Shown here: piece after piece, positions 1-11,228 of the stretch | How the letters are laid out: each line of letters begins with the position of its first letter | How positions within the stretch are numbered: position 1 is the stretch's first letter | Assembly (NCBI GenBank): GCA_024516155.1 | Contig: JAJJXM010000002.1 | Coordinates: 124,001 to 188,000 of the forward strand | Length of the DNA: 64,000 bases | Direction of reading: 5' to 3' | From: Pyronema omphalodes | Lineage: Eukaryota > Ascomycota > Pezizomycetes > Pezizales > Pyronemataceae | Made by a program: the position numbers and the translations under genes | The notes under the pieces: model-generated | The model's database searches: none | What the model saw: the letters and a program-made list of their open reading frames with translations, nothing else | What the model was told of the DNA's origin: nothing

Positions 1-891
1 CAGGTGCCGGGGATGGAGGGAGGTGGCCAAAGTATTTCTCCGCAAGCTTTAGTGCGGCTTCATGTTCGACACCGGCGAATGCAACCACCATGCGTTCGGG
101 GGTATAGAACTGTTTTCTATATTCCTTGATAGTATCGGCGGTGATATGCTGTAACCGTTCCTCGGGACAAAGAAGAGGGTTTCCGAGGGTGTTTCCATGG
201 AATGCTGTAGAGTGGAGGAGCTCTGGGAGGATAAGCTCCGGCTTGGCCCAGATTTCGGAGATTTCATAAGCGGCGGTTTGAAGCTGTTCCTCAACTTCCG
301 CTTGGGTTATTACTGGGTCTAATACGGTCTCCGCTAATATTCCGAGCATAGAGGGAACGTCGGTATTGAAAACTGCGGATTGGTACATGATGCTTTCCCG
401 AGAAGAGGCGCATTGCATGTTGCCACCGAGGCGCTCGAGAGATTCAAGCATAGAGGAGGCGGAACGGGAAGACGTAGACTACATGGTGTTAGCTGGGGAG
501 CTGGTCTTTGCTTCGTGGTAGTGGTAGAGAGATGCGGATTGGTCGTGTGCTCGGCGGCTTCGGCTTCGGCTTCGGAAGTGTGTTTAACGGACCTTGAAAG
601 CAAGTCTGTCGATAATATGCGAGCAACCTCTCAACCTGTCTGTCTCATATCGAGAACCGGCATTGACATAAACTCCCAAACCAGAAAAGTGACCTGGCAA
701 TGCTTCCGTGGCGACTCTCACACCGTTTGGTAGAGTGGTGATGCAATCAAGCTCTTTGACATCCTATTTCCTGGTCAGACTATGAAAATCTACAATATCC
801 CCCACAACAAGCTTACTCTGCTGCTTCTGGCGGTCGTAAAGAGTCGTCGGCTTCCTTTCGCAGCGCGGAGTCGTGGGAGTGCGCGTAGCAT
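1..891 (-). CDS. MAS2: Mitochondrial processing peptidase alpha subunit, 5' part
   Basis: Partial gene running off the left edge. Exons on the minus strand are 891-817, 763-593 and 478 to the edge; all junctions keep phase. Exon 1 encodes a short Arg/Leu-rich leader (start [12 protein letters not shown]) that looks like a mitochondrial presequence. Exon 2 reads [20 protein letters not shown] and [19 protein letters not shown]; exon 3 continues with [19 protein letters not shown] and [16 protein letters not shown]. This is the M16 peptidase fold of MPP alpha. The beta-subunit zinc motif HxxEH is replaced here by HIIDR, as expected for the non-catalytic alpha subunit, which binds presequences in the matrix. 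Intron 592-479 uses the unusual donor GTCCGT and a GCTAAC branch site; intron 816-764 is ordinary. The C-terminal half lies outside the window. Confidence 0.93.
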
Positions 892-1454
892 GGTCGGTGA
901 TGTCGGGTTCGTCGTTTTGGTGAGCAAGTCAGAAGTCAAGATGGGACACCCATGCCAGTCAGCTAGAACAACTCCAGCATAGTCCTCCCTCGACCTCTGC
1001 TTGAGCAGCCGCCAAACCCAAACCAGCCGCCGCCGCTCTTCGCACTCGTCTTGCTTCCGTCGAATTCCCGTCCTCGTCCTCCTCCTCCGCCGTCGTCATT
1101 TGTCTTTTACCGGCTGGATTCTTCATGTGAGCCCCGTTTGAAGCATCAGCAATGTTCATGATACGCGAATTGCTAAAGCGTGGAGGAATCAAAAGAGGTG
1201 AAACAGCACATCAGAGGAGCATCAGCATCAGCAGCTGCGTTTACGCAAGGTGCAACAACCGTGACGAGAACGAGAACGACCATTACAACCGCTACTGCTG
1301 CTTGACGAGACGCTTTAACACGATCAACGTCAAGAACAACTATTTCCACGCGACGAATCCCATCAGTGTTTTTACAACAAATCCTTTTCGAATCAGTACC
1401 CAACTTAGATGCCAAATAAAGCGCTATAGCATCAAAGCTTATACTAAAGAAGAA
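892..1454. promoter_or_regulatory. Divergent intergenic region between MPP alpha and SWIB gene
   Basis: About 560 bases lie between the two divergent start codons (if the SWIB start at 1455 is right). No convincing ORF is seen; open frames here are short and low in complexity. It presumably holds both promoters. I see no clear TATA box. Confidence 0.4.
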
Positions 1455-3103
1455 ATGTCAACGCTTACGCGTGAGTTTCCCATCTCCAAGAGCAGCGCGC
1501 AGAGAAAGGCGCAAACGAGTATTGCAAGGTGGAGACAAAGTCAGGCGGGCGGTCGACGGGCGGGCAGATAGCCAGCTAGGTGAAGCAGCAGTCGCCGCTG
1601 CCATACCGTCAGATCTCCATGACGTAGAGCATTATAGCGAGTATGTAGGAAACTGGATCACCAATGGCTGACCTTTATTCTTCCTTCCAGTTTCCCAAAA
1701 AGATGAGGAGAAGGTACGCGCGCATCCTCTATCCCATTCCCTCGCTGTCGCCAACCGTGCCGAACGGATTCAGATCTCCCAGAACAAGAACAATGGCTAA
1801 GCGATGTTACGAAACAGTTTACACCGCTTATCGATGATATTCTACGAAGCTCGGATCTAAGCACGGTATCCGTCAAAAAGATTAGAAACGCTCTCGCAGA
1901 ACAATGTGGTATTGATTTCACCCCATTAAAGGTGCGTTTACTTGATTTCCTGCTGCGGTGGCTGGGTACTACACTATATGGCTTGCGTGATGCGGCGCGG
2001 GTTCTGTTGTGTTATGTAGCGTTTTACACCACCATATACGCACCAGAATGTCGTGCGCGCCAGATTAGACATCAGGGTGCCACCCGAAATTGAAGGCCGC
2101 TGACCGCAATTACCACAGAAATCCATTGACGCCTTAATCACCTCTCGCTTCGACGCCATCCTCGCGGAACGGGAAGCCGCCTCTCCCTCCCCAGAGCCTG
2201 CTCCATCCCCCTCCGCCTCTCCTTCTCCAAAAGCTTCTGCCGAGCCGGAATCGGATTCACCATCCGCCCTAGGAACCTCCACATCCACACCGGCTAAGAA
2301 AAGAAAATCCGCCTCGGGAGATGAAGATGCGCGGTTAGCTGCGGAATTACATGCAAAATTAAACGGAGGAAGACCAAGTAGAGGAACAACGACGAAGAAG
2401 GTTAAGAAGCCGGCGGCGAAGGGAAAGGCAAAGAAGAAGAGTAAGGATACGGTGGAAAGTGATACCGATGGGGAGAAACCGGAGAAGAAAAAGAGGAAGG
2501 TGGGGGCTAATAACGCGTTTATGGTATGTTATTTCCATCTTCTGGGGAGAGCGTTTGGGCAGCTCAATGGGGCTTCGTCGGCTTGAGTTGGGGAATGAGA
2601 CAGGAAGATTTGCAGCTGCATATGGGAAACATATCTAGAACAGTAATTTGGCTAACACATCCACAGAAACCCTTAATCCTCTCAGCACCCCTAGCAGACT
2701 TCATCGGCGAAACCCAGATGTCAAGACCCGAAGTCGTAAAACGGATATGGGCATATGTTAAAGAAAACAACCTCCAGGATCCTCAGGATAAACGGTATAT
2801 CCTTTGTGATCAGAATATGAAACCTGTATTTGGAGATAAGGTGCACATGTTGTAAGTACCCCCTAGCGAACGTTGTGGCGGAGAGCGAAGGCAGCGAGGC
2901 TGTTAGCTGCCAACTGTTTACCCATCCCGTAACAAACTCGAACCAAGAACCCTAGGGAACCCTTTGATAAAACCTACACTACAAACCATGAAAAAACCAA
3001 ACGCTAACAACACCATAGTACAATGAACAAAGTCCTCGCTTCAAATATGTACAAACCCGACGAAGTAGCCGGTGCACCAACCGGTGAGGAGGCGGAATCA
3101 TAG
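1455..3103 (+). CDS. DEK_C and SWIB/MDM2 domain protein
   Basis: Five-exon model: 1455-1470, 1774-1931, 2119-2523, 2667-2851, 3019-3103, giving 282 residues in consistent phase. The N-terminal third holds a DEK C-terminal-like helical domain (LIDDILRSSDLSTVSVKKIR, then SIDALITSRFDAILAER across intron 1932-2118). A Ser/Pro-rich and Lys-rich linker (AKKRKSASGDED, KKVKKPAAKGKAKKK) follows and resembles a nuclear localisation region. The C-terminal SWIB fold reads KPLILSAPLADFIGETQMSR, LQDPQDKRYILCDQNMKPVF and KVLASNMYKPDEV. Such proteins are chromatin or Pol I/Pol II associated (yeast Tri1/Uaf30 type). Introns 2524-2666 and 3019-side acceptor have good CTAAC branch sites. The first exon is weak: the 16-base exon with donor GTGAGT is inferred only because it restores phase, and the true start may differ. 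Confidence 0.8.
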
Positions 3104-3527
3104 GAGCTGTAATCGATACTGAGCGTTTTTGATGTTGTTGGGTTGTTTAATCCTTTGTTATGGCTGTTTGGCTGGTTGTTTGGATTAACTAGTGGGAATC
3201 TGTAAAGCAGAAGCCGAAGCTGGAAAAGCTTAAGGGTTGGTTACTGAGGATTAAGATTTAGGAGCCAGGAGTTAGGAACTAGGAGCTGAAAGTTGGGGGT
3301 TTCAGGCTACGATTGAGGGCTGGGGCTAAGGTCAGGACCAAGGGCTAAATGTTGAATGTTCGATACTACGATACCACGATGAATTTGGAGGTTGAACTAG
3401 GAGGGCGGGGATACTGGAATTGGAATTGGAATTGGAAGAGGAAGAAGAGGAAGGCATGCATTGATATCATATACCCTATTTCTTTTTTTTTTCTTTGTTT
3501 TTTTTTTTGTGTTTTTTTTTAGGCATC

Positions 3528-3569
3528 GGGGCGGGGGATAAGGGGTGGGGGATAAGGGGGGTAAGGGGG
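3528..3569 (+). repeat. G-run cluster, potential G-quadruplex
   Basis: Seven runs of four or more G lie within 42 bases, spaced by 1-4 bases (GGGGGATAAGGGG-like units). A T-rich stretch (3480-3520) precedes it. This fits the general pattern of an intramolecular G-quadruplex on the plus strand, about 425 bases downstream of the SWIB stop codon. Confidence 0.7.
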
Positions 3570-3784
3570 ATTTTTCTTTTCATTCTTTTCTTTTCATAAG
3601 GGGTTAGGTTGTGAGATGGAAAGAAATGTTAACGTTAACATTGAAACGTTGGATATTGAAACATTGGGATAGCAGTAATTTTAAACAGATTTTTTTGTCT
3701 GGAAGTGTGAAATTTGTGTTGTGATTGATTGGTCTGTGATCTGTGATGTCTGATGCAGGATATCTTTTCTATCAATTATGTAGG

Positions 3785-3960
3785 GTTGAATAGTTGAATA
3801 GTTGAATAGTTGAATAGTTGAATAGTTGAATAGTTGAATAGTTGAATAGTTGAATAGTTGAATAGTTGAATAGTTGAATAGTTGAATAGTTGAATAGTTG
3901 AATAGTTGAATAGTTGAATAGTTGAATAGTTGAATAGTTGAATAGTTAAACAGTTAAACA
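3785..3960 (+). repeat. 8-bp minisatellite (GTTGAATA)n
   Basis: Twenty perfect head-to-tail copies of GTTGAATA cover 3785-3944, followed by two variant copies GTTAAACA (3945-3960). A short CTGATA array follows at about 3983-4008. The period of 8 is not a multiple of 3, so all frames cycle; the minus strand stays open only because the unit lacks stops in that phase. Confidence 0.95.
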
Positions 3961-4096
3961 GTTTAAACCCGACTTCACTACACCGATACTGATACTGATA
4001 CTGATACAAACACTGACACGGCTGTATAAACCTTACACGTACAAAAAAAAATAGAATTGATGATGATGAGTTCTTGATATCGATATCAATTAGTGT

Positions 4097-4265
4097 ATTT
4101 CGTCTTCTTTTTTCTTTTCTTTCGTTTTATTTTTCGTTTTCTTTCTTTCTCTCTCTTTTTTTTGTTTTTATTTATTTTATTTTTTACTTTTTTACTTTTT
4201 TGTTTTTCTTTTTTCTTTTTTCTTTTCTTTTTTTCTCTTCTTGTTTTTTTCTTATTTCGTTTCCA
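4097..4265 (+). repeat. Long T-rich polypyrimidine tract
   Basis: About 170 bases made almost only of T with scattered C and G, read as Phe/Ser/Leu in any frame. It is low-complexity DNA, not coding. Confidence 0.9.
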
Positions 4266-4431
4266 AAGAAAAAAAAAAAGGCATGCACTGCCCATCACAA
4301 GCCATCACTCATACCAAAATTTTCTTATCTTGACATATGAATATCTCCCCCCTCCAACTTTACTTTCACAGGCAACAACATCAACCATAACATCCCACCA
4401 CCACCATCACGAATCTCCGAATCTCAGTAGC

Positions 4432-4473
4432 GAAAAGAAAAGAAAAGAAAAGAAAAGAAAAGAAAAGAAAAGC
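4432..4473 (+). repeat. (GAAAA)n microsatellite
   Basis: About eight head-to-tail GAAAA units in a row. Simple-sequence repeat. Confidence 0.95.
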
Positions 4474-5053
4474 AGGGCACCTACGGAACTAGGGTATAAT
4501 CACCAGCATCCCAGGAAGTTGGTTTCACAGAAATTTATCAATAAAGCCCGCAGCAGAAATTCTGGTACCGAGGATTTCATGGGTGATAACTATAAATCTG
4601 AAAAAAAAAATGTGGATAATTTATTTCCATATATCTAACCGAGGATTTGGAGACCAGGTAACAATCGTGGATTTCATTGACGACGACTCAAAATTGGTTT
4701 AACGAAAGGTATACATATGTATGCATATTCCAATCTCGAGTGATCTATCATGAATATTTGCTGGATTAGACGGAACATGTACATATGATATGTATTCGTC
4801 CAAGACTCCAGATGAAAATATGTTTGTTTCGAGTCACATTCAAGAATATCAACGGCCTTCGTTATTTCAGAGAAAAAAAAATTGTGCATAAAAAAAAGGG
4901 TTGGTATGCGGGCCATCATGAGTTTTATCTCTAAAAGCAGATATTACAGTTTTACAGCACAATCTCATCGCTTGAGTAAGTAAGAGGCAAGTAAGTAAGT
5001 AGGCCCCCAAGCATTTATTTCCAATTATTATTTTCCGTCTCTTCTAATTTCAT

Positions 5054-6602
5054 TTAAGCATAGAAGTTGACCTGCAAGTTGTTAGTATTTATTTTTCTTG
5101 CCAACTTTTGAATAATGGAGGAAAAAAAACTTACAGTATCCTTCTTCTTCGCCTGGACCTCCGAGATAGCATCGACGTAATGTTCATGACCAACCTTAGT
5201 CTTTCCGCTTCTCAAGGCAATCATACCGGCCTCAACACAAACTGCCTTCAACATAGCACCTCCAAACTCATCTGTACTCCTAGCTAACTCCATCCAGTTG
5301 ACGTCATTTTCTACCGTCATTTTTCTGGAATGAATCTGCAAGATACTGGCTCTTGCTTCCTCATTAGGTAGGGGGAACTCAATTTTTCTATCCAAACGTC
5401 CAGATCTCAACAATGCAGGGTCAAGAACATCAACTCTGTTTGTTGCTGCCAAGACTTTAACTCTGTCATCTGAAGAGAATCCATCAAGCTGGTTCAAAAG
5501 TTCCAACATGGTACGCTGTACTTCACGATCTCCAGATTTCTCGGAATCGAATCGCTTGGTTCCAACCGCATCCAACTCGTCGATGAAGATAATTGTAGGT
5601 GCCTTCTCCTTGGCCAATGCGAAGGCATCACGAACGAGCTTCGCTCCGTCTCCGATGAACATCTGGACTAGCTGAGGACCGGCGAGCTTGAGGAAGGTGG
5701 CTTGGGTTTGAGCTGCGCAGGCACGAGCTAGTAGCGTCTTACCGGTTCCGGGAGGTCCGTACATCAGTGCTCCTAATAGCTGTTAGCAGCTAACCCAGCT
5801 AGAGCTGTGTCTCATAGCTCACCCTTGGGTGCCTTGATTCCAATCTTCTTAAACATCTCGGCTTGCTTCATCGGCATAACAACAGCTTCTACAAGCTCCT
5901 CAATCTGCTTGTCCAATCCTCCAATATCGGTGTAGGTCTCAGTAGGCTTCTCGTCAACCTCCATGGCCTTGACACGGGAGTCATACTCGGCCGGTAGGGT
6001 ATCTAGCACAAGGTAACTGTCCTTGTTAACTCCGATAAGATCTCCGGGCTTTAGCTTGTCGGCCTCAACCAAACCAATCAATGGCAGGAAAATGGTTTGT
6101 CTGGTAGAAGTTTTGATGACTGCCGACTTTCCAGATCTGGTCATGTCAATGTCCCGGTGAGCTCCATCTTCGGGTTCCTCAGTGTTGGGGTCAAGATCTA
6201 GAAGCTCGACAACGTTGGCGACGAGGTATGGAAGTTGTCTAGAGGTCCCTGTTAGCTCCCGACCCCGCAGAGCTAGCTCAGCTACAACACCACCTACCGG
6301 TTGTTCTCAATCTTTTCGAGGTTGTCTTTTATCTTGTCCTTCATGTTTGATTTCTCGTGTGTAAGACGCTGGTATTCCTGTCGCATAATACGTAGATCAT
6401 TATCTAGTAACCTCCTACGGTTGATAATGTCCTGTGTAGCGGCATTCAAAATATCAGGGTCGATGGCGTCCTCGTCGGGCTTCTCCTCATCAACATCCAT
6501 CTTGTTGTCGTCTCCATCCTTCTTCTTCTTCTTATCATCCTCCTCCTTTCTGCGCTCCTGCTGCTCGTTCTCAAGATCTTCGAGGGCCTCGAGGGAAGCC
6601 AT
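5054..6602 (-). CDS. RPT5: 26S proteasome regulatory ATPase Rpt5 (subunit 6A)
   Basis: Four exons: 6602-6298, 6238-5823, 5772-5135 and 5071-5054, giving 458 residues in phase. The N-terminus is Glu/Lys-rich and followed by a coiled coil (about residues 45-100) and an OB-like domain. The AAA+ ATPase carries Walker A GPPGTGKT, Walker [12 protein letters not shown], sensor-1 ATNR and the Arg-finger region [13 protein letters not shown]. The last exon is only 18 bases and encodes VNFYA; its final FYA is the HbYX-type tail with which Rpt5 docks on the 20S alpha ring. Rpt5 unfolds substrates and opens the gate of the 20S core in nucleus and cytosol. Introns are 50-65 bases with CTAAC-like branch points. 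Divergent from the Ssf1 gene over 353 bp. Confidence 0.97.
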
Positions 6603-6955
6603 GTCTGCTTATAGTGGGGTTGTAAATTTGCTGAAAGTGACTGGAAACGAAGCTGCTAGCAAAGGCGACGGCGGGTATTTATCTCGTGTTTGATGAGGAT
6701 CGTCTGCTGAGTGATGGAGGGGATGGAGGGAGTGTTCGTTAAAGGGTTGTTGGATGGCTAGAGCAGTTGGTGCAAGTGGGACACAACTGACGAGACAAGA
6801 CAAGCTGCGAATGAGTTACCGCCAGCACGCTAAGGATATCTCAGAACGGCGGGCGCTTGTGCTACCGTCGCCAAATTTTCAGAGAGCCGCAGAGTAAGTA
6901 AAAGAAATCGCGACGAAATTTCGAATTTTAATTTCACCACACAACAACAGCAAAA
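6603..6955. promoter_or_regulatory. Shared promoter region of Rpt5 and Ssf1 genes
   Basis: The two start codons are 353 bases apart on opposite strands, so promoters and 5' leaders must overlap or abut. An exact yeast-type proteasome element (GGTGGCAAA) is not present; I see only the loosely similar TTTGGCGAC on the minus strand near 6869-6877. Confidence 0.6.
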
Positions 6956-8378
6956 ATGGTACGTTCCAAAACTTCAATTTGCGCGTCAATTATTATTGCG
7001 ATCCCTTCTAACTTAATTCCAGGCCCGCAGAAGAACCAAGAAGCGCACTCACTTGCCTGATCCCACTACAACCAAGCTCCCCAGCAAGCAAACCAATACT
7101 GGAGTTACCCAACCTCTCAATGCCTCGGCTTCCCCCATTCCCAAGACTATGGTGATCCGTATTGGCGCCTCAGAAGTTGGATCATCTGTGTCTACTCTTG
7201 TTAAAGATGTCCGTCAAATGATGGAGCCTCACACAGCCAGTCGTCTTCGCGAGCGCAAATCCAACCGTCTGAAGGATTACGTTACTATGGCAGGACCTTT
7301 AGGAGTTACCCAGCTTCTTCTTTTCTCCCGCTCCGAGACCGGTCACTCCAACCTTCGTATTACTCGCTGTCCCCGCGGTCCTACCATCCACTTTAGAATC
7401 AACGAGTACTCTCTATGCAAGGACGTTCGCAAGGCACTCCGTAACCCTAAATCCCCCGGAAAGGAATTCGCTACTCCCCCGCTACTCGTCATGAACAACT
7501 TTGCTACTCCCGTCCCCAAGAACCCCGACGGAACCCCCGGTCGCGCTCCTCCCCAGGATGTTCTACTCACCAGCATGTTCCAGAGCATGTTCCCCGCCAT
7601 TTCCGCACAGCGTACCCCGATCGCCTCAATTAAGAGAGTACTACTACTTAACCGTCGCCCTGTCGAGGAGGGATCAAACGAGTACATTATCGACGTCCGA
7701 CACTACGCAATTTCTACCAAGACCGTTGGAGTATCGAGGGCGATTAGAAGAATCAACAACGCCGAGAAGAGAGTGGTCCGTGGAAACAACCCCGACAAGG
7801 TAAAGTCGAAGAAAGGTGCTCTACCGAACCTTGGAAAGTTGGAGGATATCTCAGAGTACATGTTGGATCCCAATGCGGCGGCGGGAGGCTACACGTCAGA
7901 GTCTGAGGTGGAAGAGGATGCCCAGGTTGAAGTGTTGAACCCAGCAGTTAGAGGTGCTAAGAGGAAAAAGACACCCAAGGGACCAGAGAAGAAGAGTATT
8001 CACTTGGTAGAGCTTGGACCAAGAATGACGCTGGAGATGACGAAGATTGAGGAGGGATTGGCGGATGGAAAGACCTTGTGGCACGCATACGAGAAGAAGA
8101 CAAAGGAAGAGATCCAGGAGCTCGAGAAGAGGCATGCCAAGAAGCAGGCAGAGAAGGAGAAGAGGAGGAAGGAACAGCAGGCAAATGTCGCCAAGAAGAA
8201 GGAGGCATTGGAGGCAAAGAAGAAGGAGAAGCAGGCACGGAAAGCACGAGGAGAGCAGGTTGATGAGGAGAGTGATGAGGAGGAAGTTTGGGACGACGAA
8301 GAGTTGGACCAGCTCCACGAGGACGGAGACGAAGACGAGGTAGATGATGATGACGAGGATGAGGAAATGGAGGAATAA
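6956..8378 (+). CDS. SSF1: Ribosome biogenesis protein Ssf1/Ssf2 (Peter Pan, Brix domain)
   Basis: Exon 1 is only the start codon (6956-6958); a 64-base intron (donor GTACGT, branch CTAAC) joins it to 7023-8378, for 452 residues. The N-terminus MARRRTKKRTH is typical of the Ppan/Ssf family. The Brix domain follows (MVIRIGASEVGSSVSTLVKD, then RKSNRLKDYVTMAGPLGVTQ, FSRSETGHSNLRITRCPRGP), with VLLLNRRP in the middle. The C-terminal third is Lys/Glu-rich coiled coil ending in a long acidic tail of Asp/Glu. The protein assembles early pre-60S particles in the nucleolus. Without the intron the frame would begin at an internal Met at 7053, which would drop the conserved basic N-terminus, so the spliced start is preferred. 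Confidence 0.95.
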
Positions 8379-8604
8379 ATAATGACTGGCGTTAATGTTT
8401 ATATAAAAGTTGGTTTGGTTTGGTTGGGTACATATTCATTTTTAGAATTTCTAGCTTTTGATTCTGGCAGAAAAAATCATTCTTACATAGCACAAAATAT
8501 CACTCTGTCTCATGTGATTTCGTAATCCTCGCATGTACATACGTGAAACCTAGCTGAGCTCATCTCATCTGCAAGCCCTCACAAATGTGCACTACACCAC
8601 TATC

Positions 8605-9820
8605 ATGACCACTCTCACCACTATCCCACCGGAGGTCCGTATCCGTTCTTGAGTTACACACCCAACTTTGTTAACATTTTGTAGCTTCTAAAGCTCATAG
8701 CAGGCTTCCTTCCAACTATTAACGACATCATTAATCTCTCGAGAAGCTCCATCCATTGCCACAATGCTATCAACAGCGATCAAATAGTATGGCGCTCAGC
8801 TTTCCTCAACCTCTATGACCCACCACGGTACCCACTTGGGTACGATTACAAGGCATCTCTTGCCAGGCGCAGGAAGCCAAACGCAGAAACAATGCTAGAC
8901 ATGATATATGGTAGCTCCTCTTTGCTTCCTATGCTCGAATTTCTTTTAATCAATGACCTACCCCAACTCTCCACCTTCCCAATCACCTCCTCTAAACCCA
9001 CAAAACCATTTCCAATCCAAAAAACACCACAGCTAACATCATCCCAGATGCCAATCCCAACTACACGCACCCCCGCAGCTCCCCCATCTCCCCCAACCTC
9101 CGCCAACTTCGCCTACCATACGACAACCCGACCCTTTCCCTCCTCCTATACCCCCACCGTTTCAGTCCCGAGCACCGTCTTCCTCCCTTAACCCACTTCG
9201 CCGTCAACGATGCCGCCTGCCGAGTCTATTCCCGGAACTCCAATGCATTCTCACACTTCTTCCCCGGACCTCCAACCTCCAAAACCGATCAAACTCTGCA
9301 CGATATTTCCTTATTAATCGGGAATAACCTAGATACTCGAATCCGCGGGGTGTTTACCCAAACCAATTGGCTCGAGCCTCGAGAATTCCCCAGTTTCTGG
9401 TGCGGGAGATTAGGGGAGATATCAAAACGGAAGACACCTAGAAAGTGGTTAGGGGCATATACATATCTCACAGGAGGACCTTATCATCAGATAGATCCGC
9501 AACAAGATATTGATGAATGTGGCGATAACTCCCTGGCTCTGATTAGGCTTTCTAATCTGGATAGGTTTGAGGGGGAGGGGGTGGATTTTATGCCTTTTAG
9601 ACTTACGAATGGGAGTGTGGTTGATTTACCGGATGGGAGGTGCTGGGTGAAGTTTTGGAAGGATTATGGGGAGTTTAGATGGTTTTATTCGGGGGTTATG
9701 ATGCCCGGGAAGAATTTGGTGCTGGGTATGTGGTGTTTGCCGGGTGATGAGTGGTCGAATTTTGGCATTTTTATGTTGTGGGCTGTACCGGATGATACGA
9801 AGCTTGATGTTAGGATGTAG
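8605..9820 (+). CDS. F-box domain protein
   Basis: Three exons: 8605-8634, 8685-8910 and 9048-9820, giving 342 residues in phase. An F-box-like motif opens the protein (TTIPPE joined to LLKLIAGFLPTINDIINLSR, then SSIHCHNAINSDQIVWRSAF). The C-terminal part (FWCGRLGEISKRKTPRKWLG, MMPGKNLVLGMWCLPGDEW) looks like a substrate-recognition region but matches no family I know. F-box proteins bind Skp1 and deliver substrates to SCF ubiquitin ligases. Intron 1 uses donor GTCCGT; intron 2 ends with branch CTAAC and acceptor CCCAG. Convergent with the Pex10 gene, 281 bases apart. Confidence 0.8.
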
Positions 9821-10101
9821 GAGATTGGATGGAAGGAGCAGGAGACCCATGACACTATGAGTTATGATTGAATGAATGCAATGATCCAATGATCCAATGA
9901 TGTAATGAATCAGGAACTTAAACTTAACTTAAACCTTACTTGACTTAACGACTATTAACACCGCTCTATATGCATTGGTATCTCTTAACAAACAAAAATC
10001 ATGCTTGACATCATCCCCCAGCGGGTATCTCAATAAACAATATCTCATCTCCAATATCTCATCCCATCATCTCTCTAGATTCCATCCTCCTAATATCACC
10101 A

Positions 10102-11228
10102 CTACGCTCTCAACGGCAGTAGTCCCTGCACAACCGCCGCCTGTCTGCATAACGGACACTCAGGCTTATTCCTACACCATTCCGCAATACAACCCCAGCA
10201 GAAAACATGTCCACACTGAGTAGCCGTAGGATCCTTCATATCCTCCAAACACAGGGTACACTTCCTATTCATACCACTAAGATACCTCGCCCTTTTTTCA
10301 TCCCCCAGATCCACCTCACCTCCCTGCGCCCCATCTCCAGGTCTCGACACATCCAATAACGTAACCTCCTTCTCCTCCTCCGTCAACACCGGCGTCGCCC
10401 ATCTACCCTTAACATGAAAATAAGCCTGAGCAGCGAGCTGAGCCAGCAAGAGGACACCAAGGACCTCATACCCCTGTCTCTGTTCATGAGGTTGTAATCG
10501 CTGAGTAAAAACATATCTGAGACCCCAGATTCGTTTACTAAGATGATAATAATTTCCCGCGAAATAAAACAGACCCAAATGCACAGCCAGAATATTCTCA
10601 GGACTAAATAATGTATCTAAATGTTCTAGGATATATTTTCCTATTGCGCTTTTTGTTCCTGTAAGCTTTCGACGGAGCTTCGCCCGGATTTTGGGGAGCG
10701 ATTTGGTTATCACATATTGCCCTATGACAGAAGTTGCCACCCAGCCGGCGCGTTGGTTGAGCGTTGAGGGGGTGTAGAGAATGTCGCAGTATTCTTCGCC
10801 GAGGGTACGGGTGTTGCGGAGGGTGGTTAGGGAAAGGTATAGGAGAGAGGAAACGGTTTTTAGTTCAGCGGAATAGGCGTGAAGGAGTCTGGCGCCGAAA
10901 AGGTTTCGGAGGATGGTGGAGAGTTTTTCCAGGAGTTGGGATTCGTAGAATGTGTCTTTTTGGTTTGCGCGGACTATAAGGAGTTGGTTAGTTGTTTTGG
11001 GTTTCAGAAAGAAAAGTTATAGGCCATGTTTATTGTTGTTTCGTGAGCTTTATTGAGGAGCTTCTTGGTGCCTCGGTTGCATAGGATAGGAAGAAACAAA
11101 ATGAGCTTCTTGAAGAACTTACTAATATCTGGTGCCGCCGCAAAGGGGTAGGTAAATGATTGTGGTGAGGAAGTTGACTCTACCACTGCTGTGGACGCGG
11201 TTGATGCTGGCACTACTGACTCGGACAT
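10102..11228 (-). CDS. PEX10: Peroxisome biogenesis factor 10 (RING peroxin)
   Basis: Two exons, 11228-11123 and 10973-10102, joined with an A|TC split Ile codon, giving 325 residues. The N-terminal half is the Pex2/Pex10/Pex12 membrane domain (AGNYYHLSKRIWGLRYVFTQ). The C-terminus is a C3HC4 RING (CTLCLEDMKDPTATQCGHVF, CWGCIAEW, CPLC). Pex10 is an E3 ligase that with Pex2 and Pex12 ubiquitinates the import receptor Pex5 at the peroxisomal membrane. Length is in the usual fungal range. The 149-base intron (donor GTAAGT, acceptor TTATAG) has a CTAAC branch point. It lies 342 bases downstream of the CCT2 stop on the same strand. Confidence 0.95.

Larger units (their letters stand above)
3104..5053. 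other. Gene-free tract rich in simple repeats
   Basis: Nearly 2 kb between the SWIB gene and the 3' end of the Rpt5 gene. It holds purine-rich degenerate repeats (3230-3420), a G-run cluster, an 8-bp minisatellite, a long T/C tract and an AAAAG array, listed separately. I see no supported gene in it; open frames arise from the repeats. Confidence 0.6.

Noticed and set aside
3785..3960. CRISPR-like array
   Set aside because: Units are 8 bases with no spacers, in a eukaryotic genome.
3776..4009. Minus-strand ORF of repeated FNYSTIQL units
   Set aside because: It is only the translation of the 8-bp minisatellite; no start, splice or family support.
4396..4411. Run of His codons resembling a tag
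   Set aside because: A chance CAC/CAT run in low-complexity DNA, not in a supported gene.
4074..4638. Open frames rich in Phe/Ser and Lys
   Set aside because: They are translations of the T-rich tract and AAAAG repeat.
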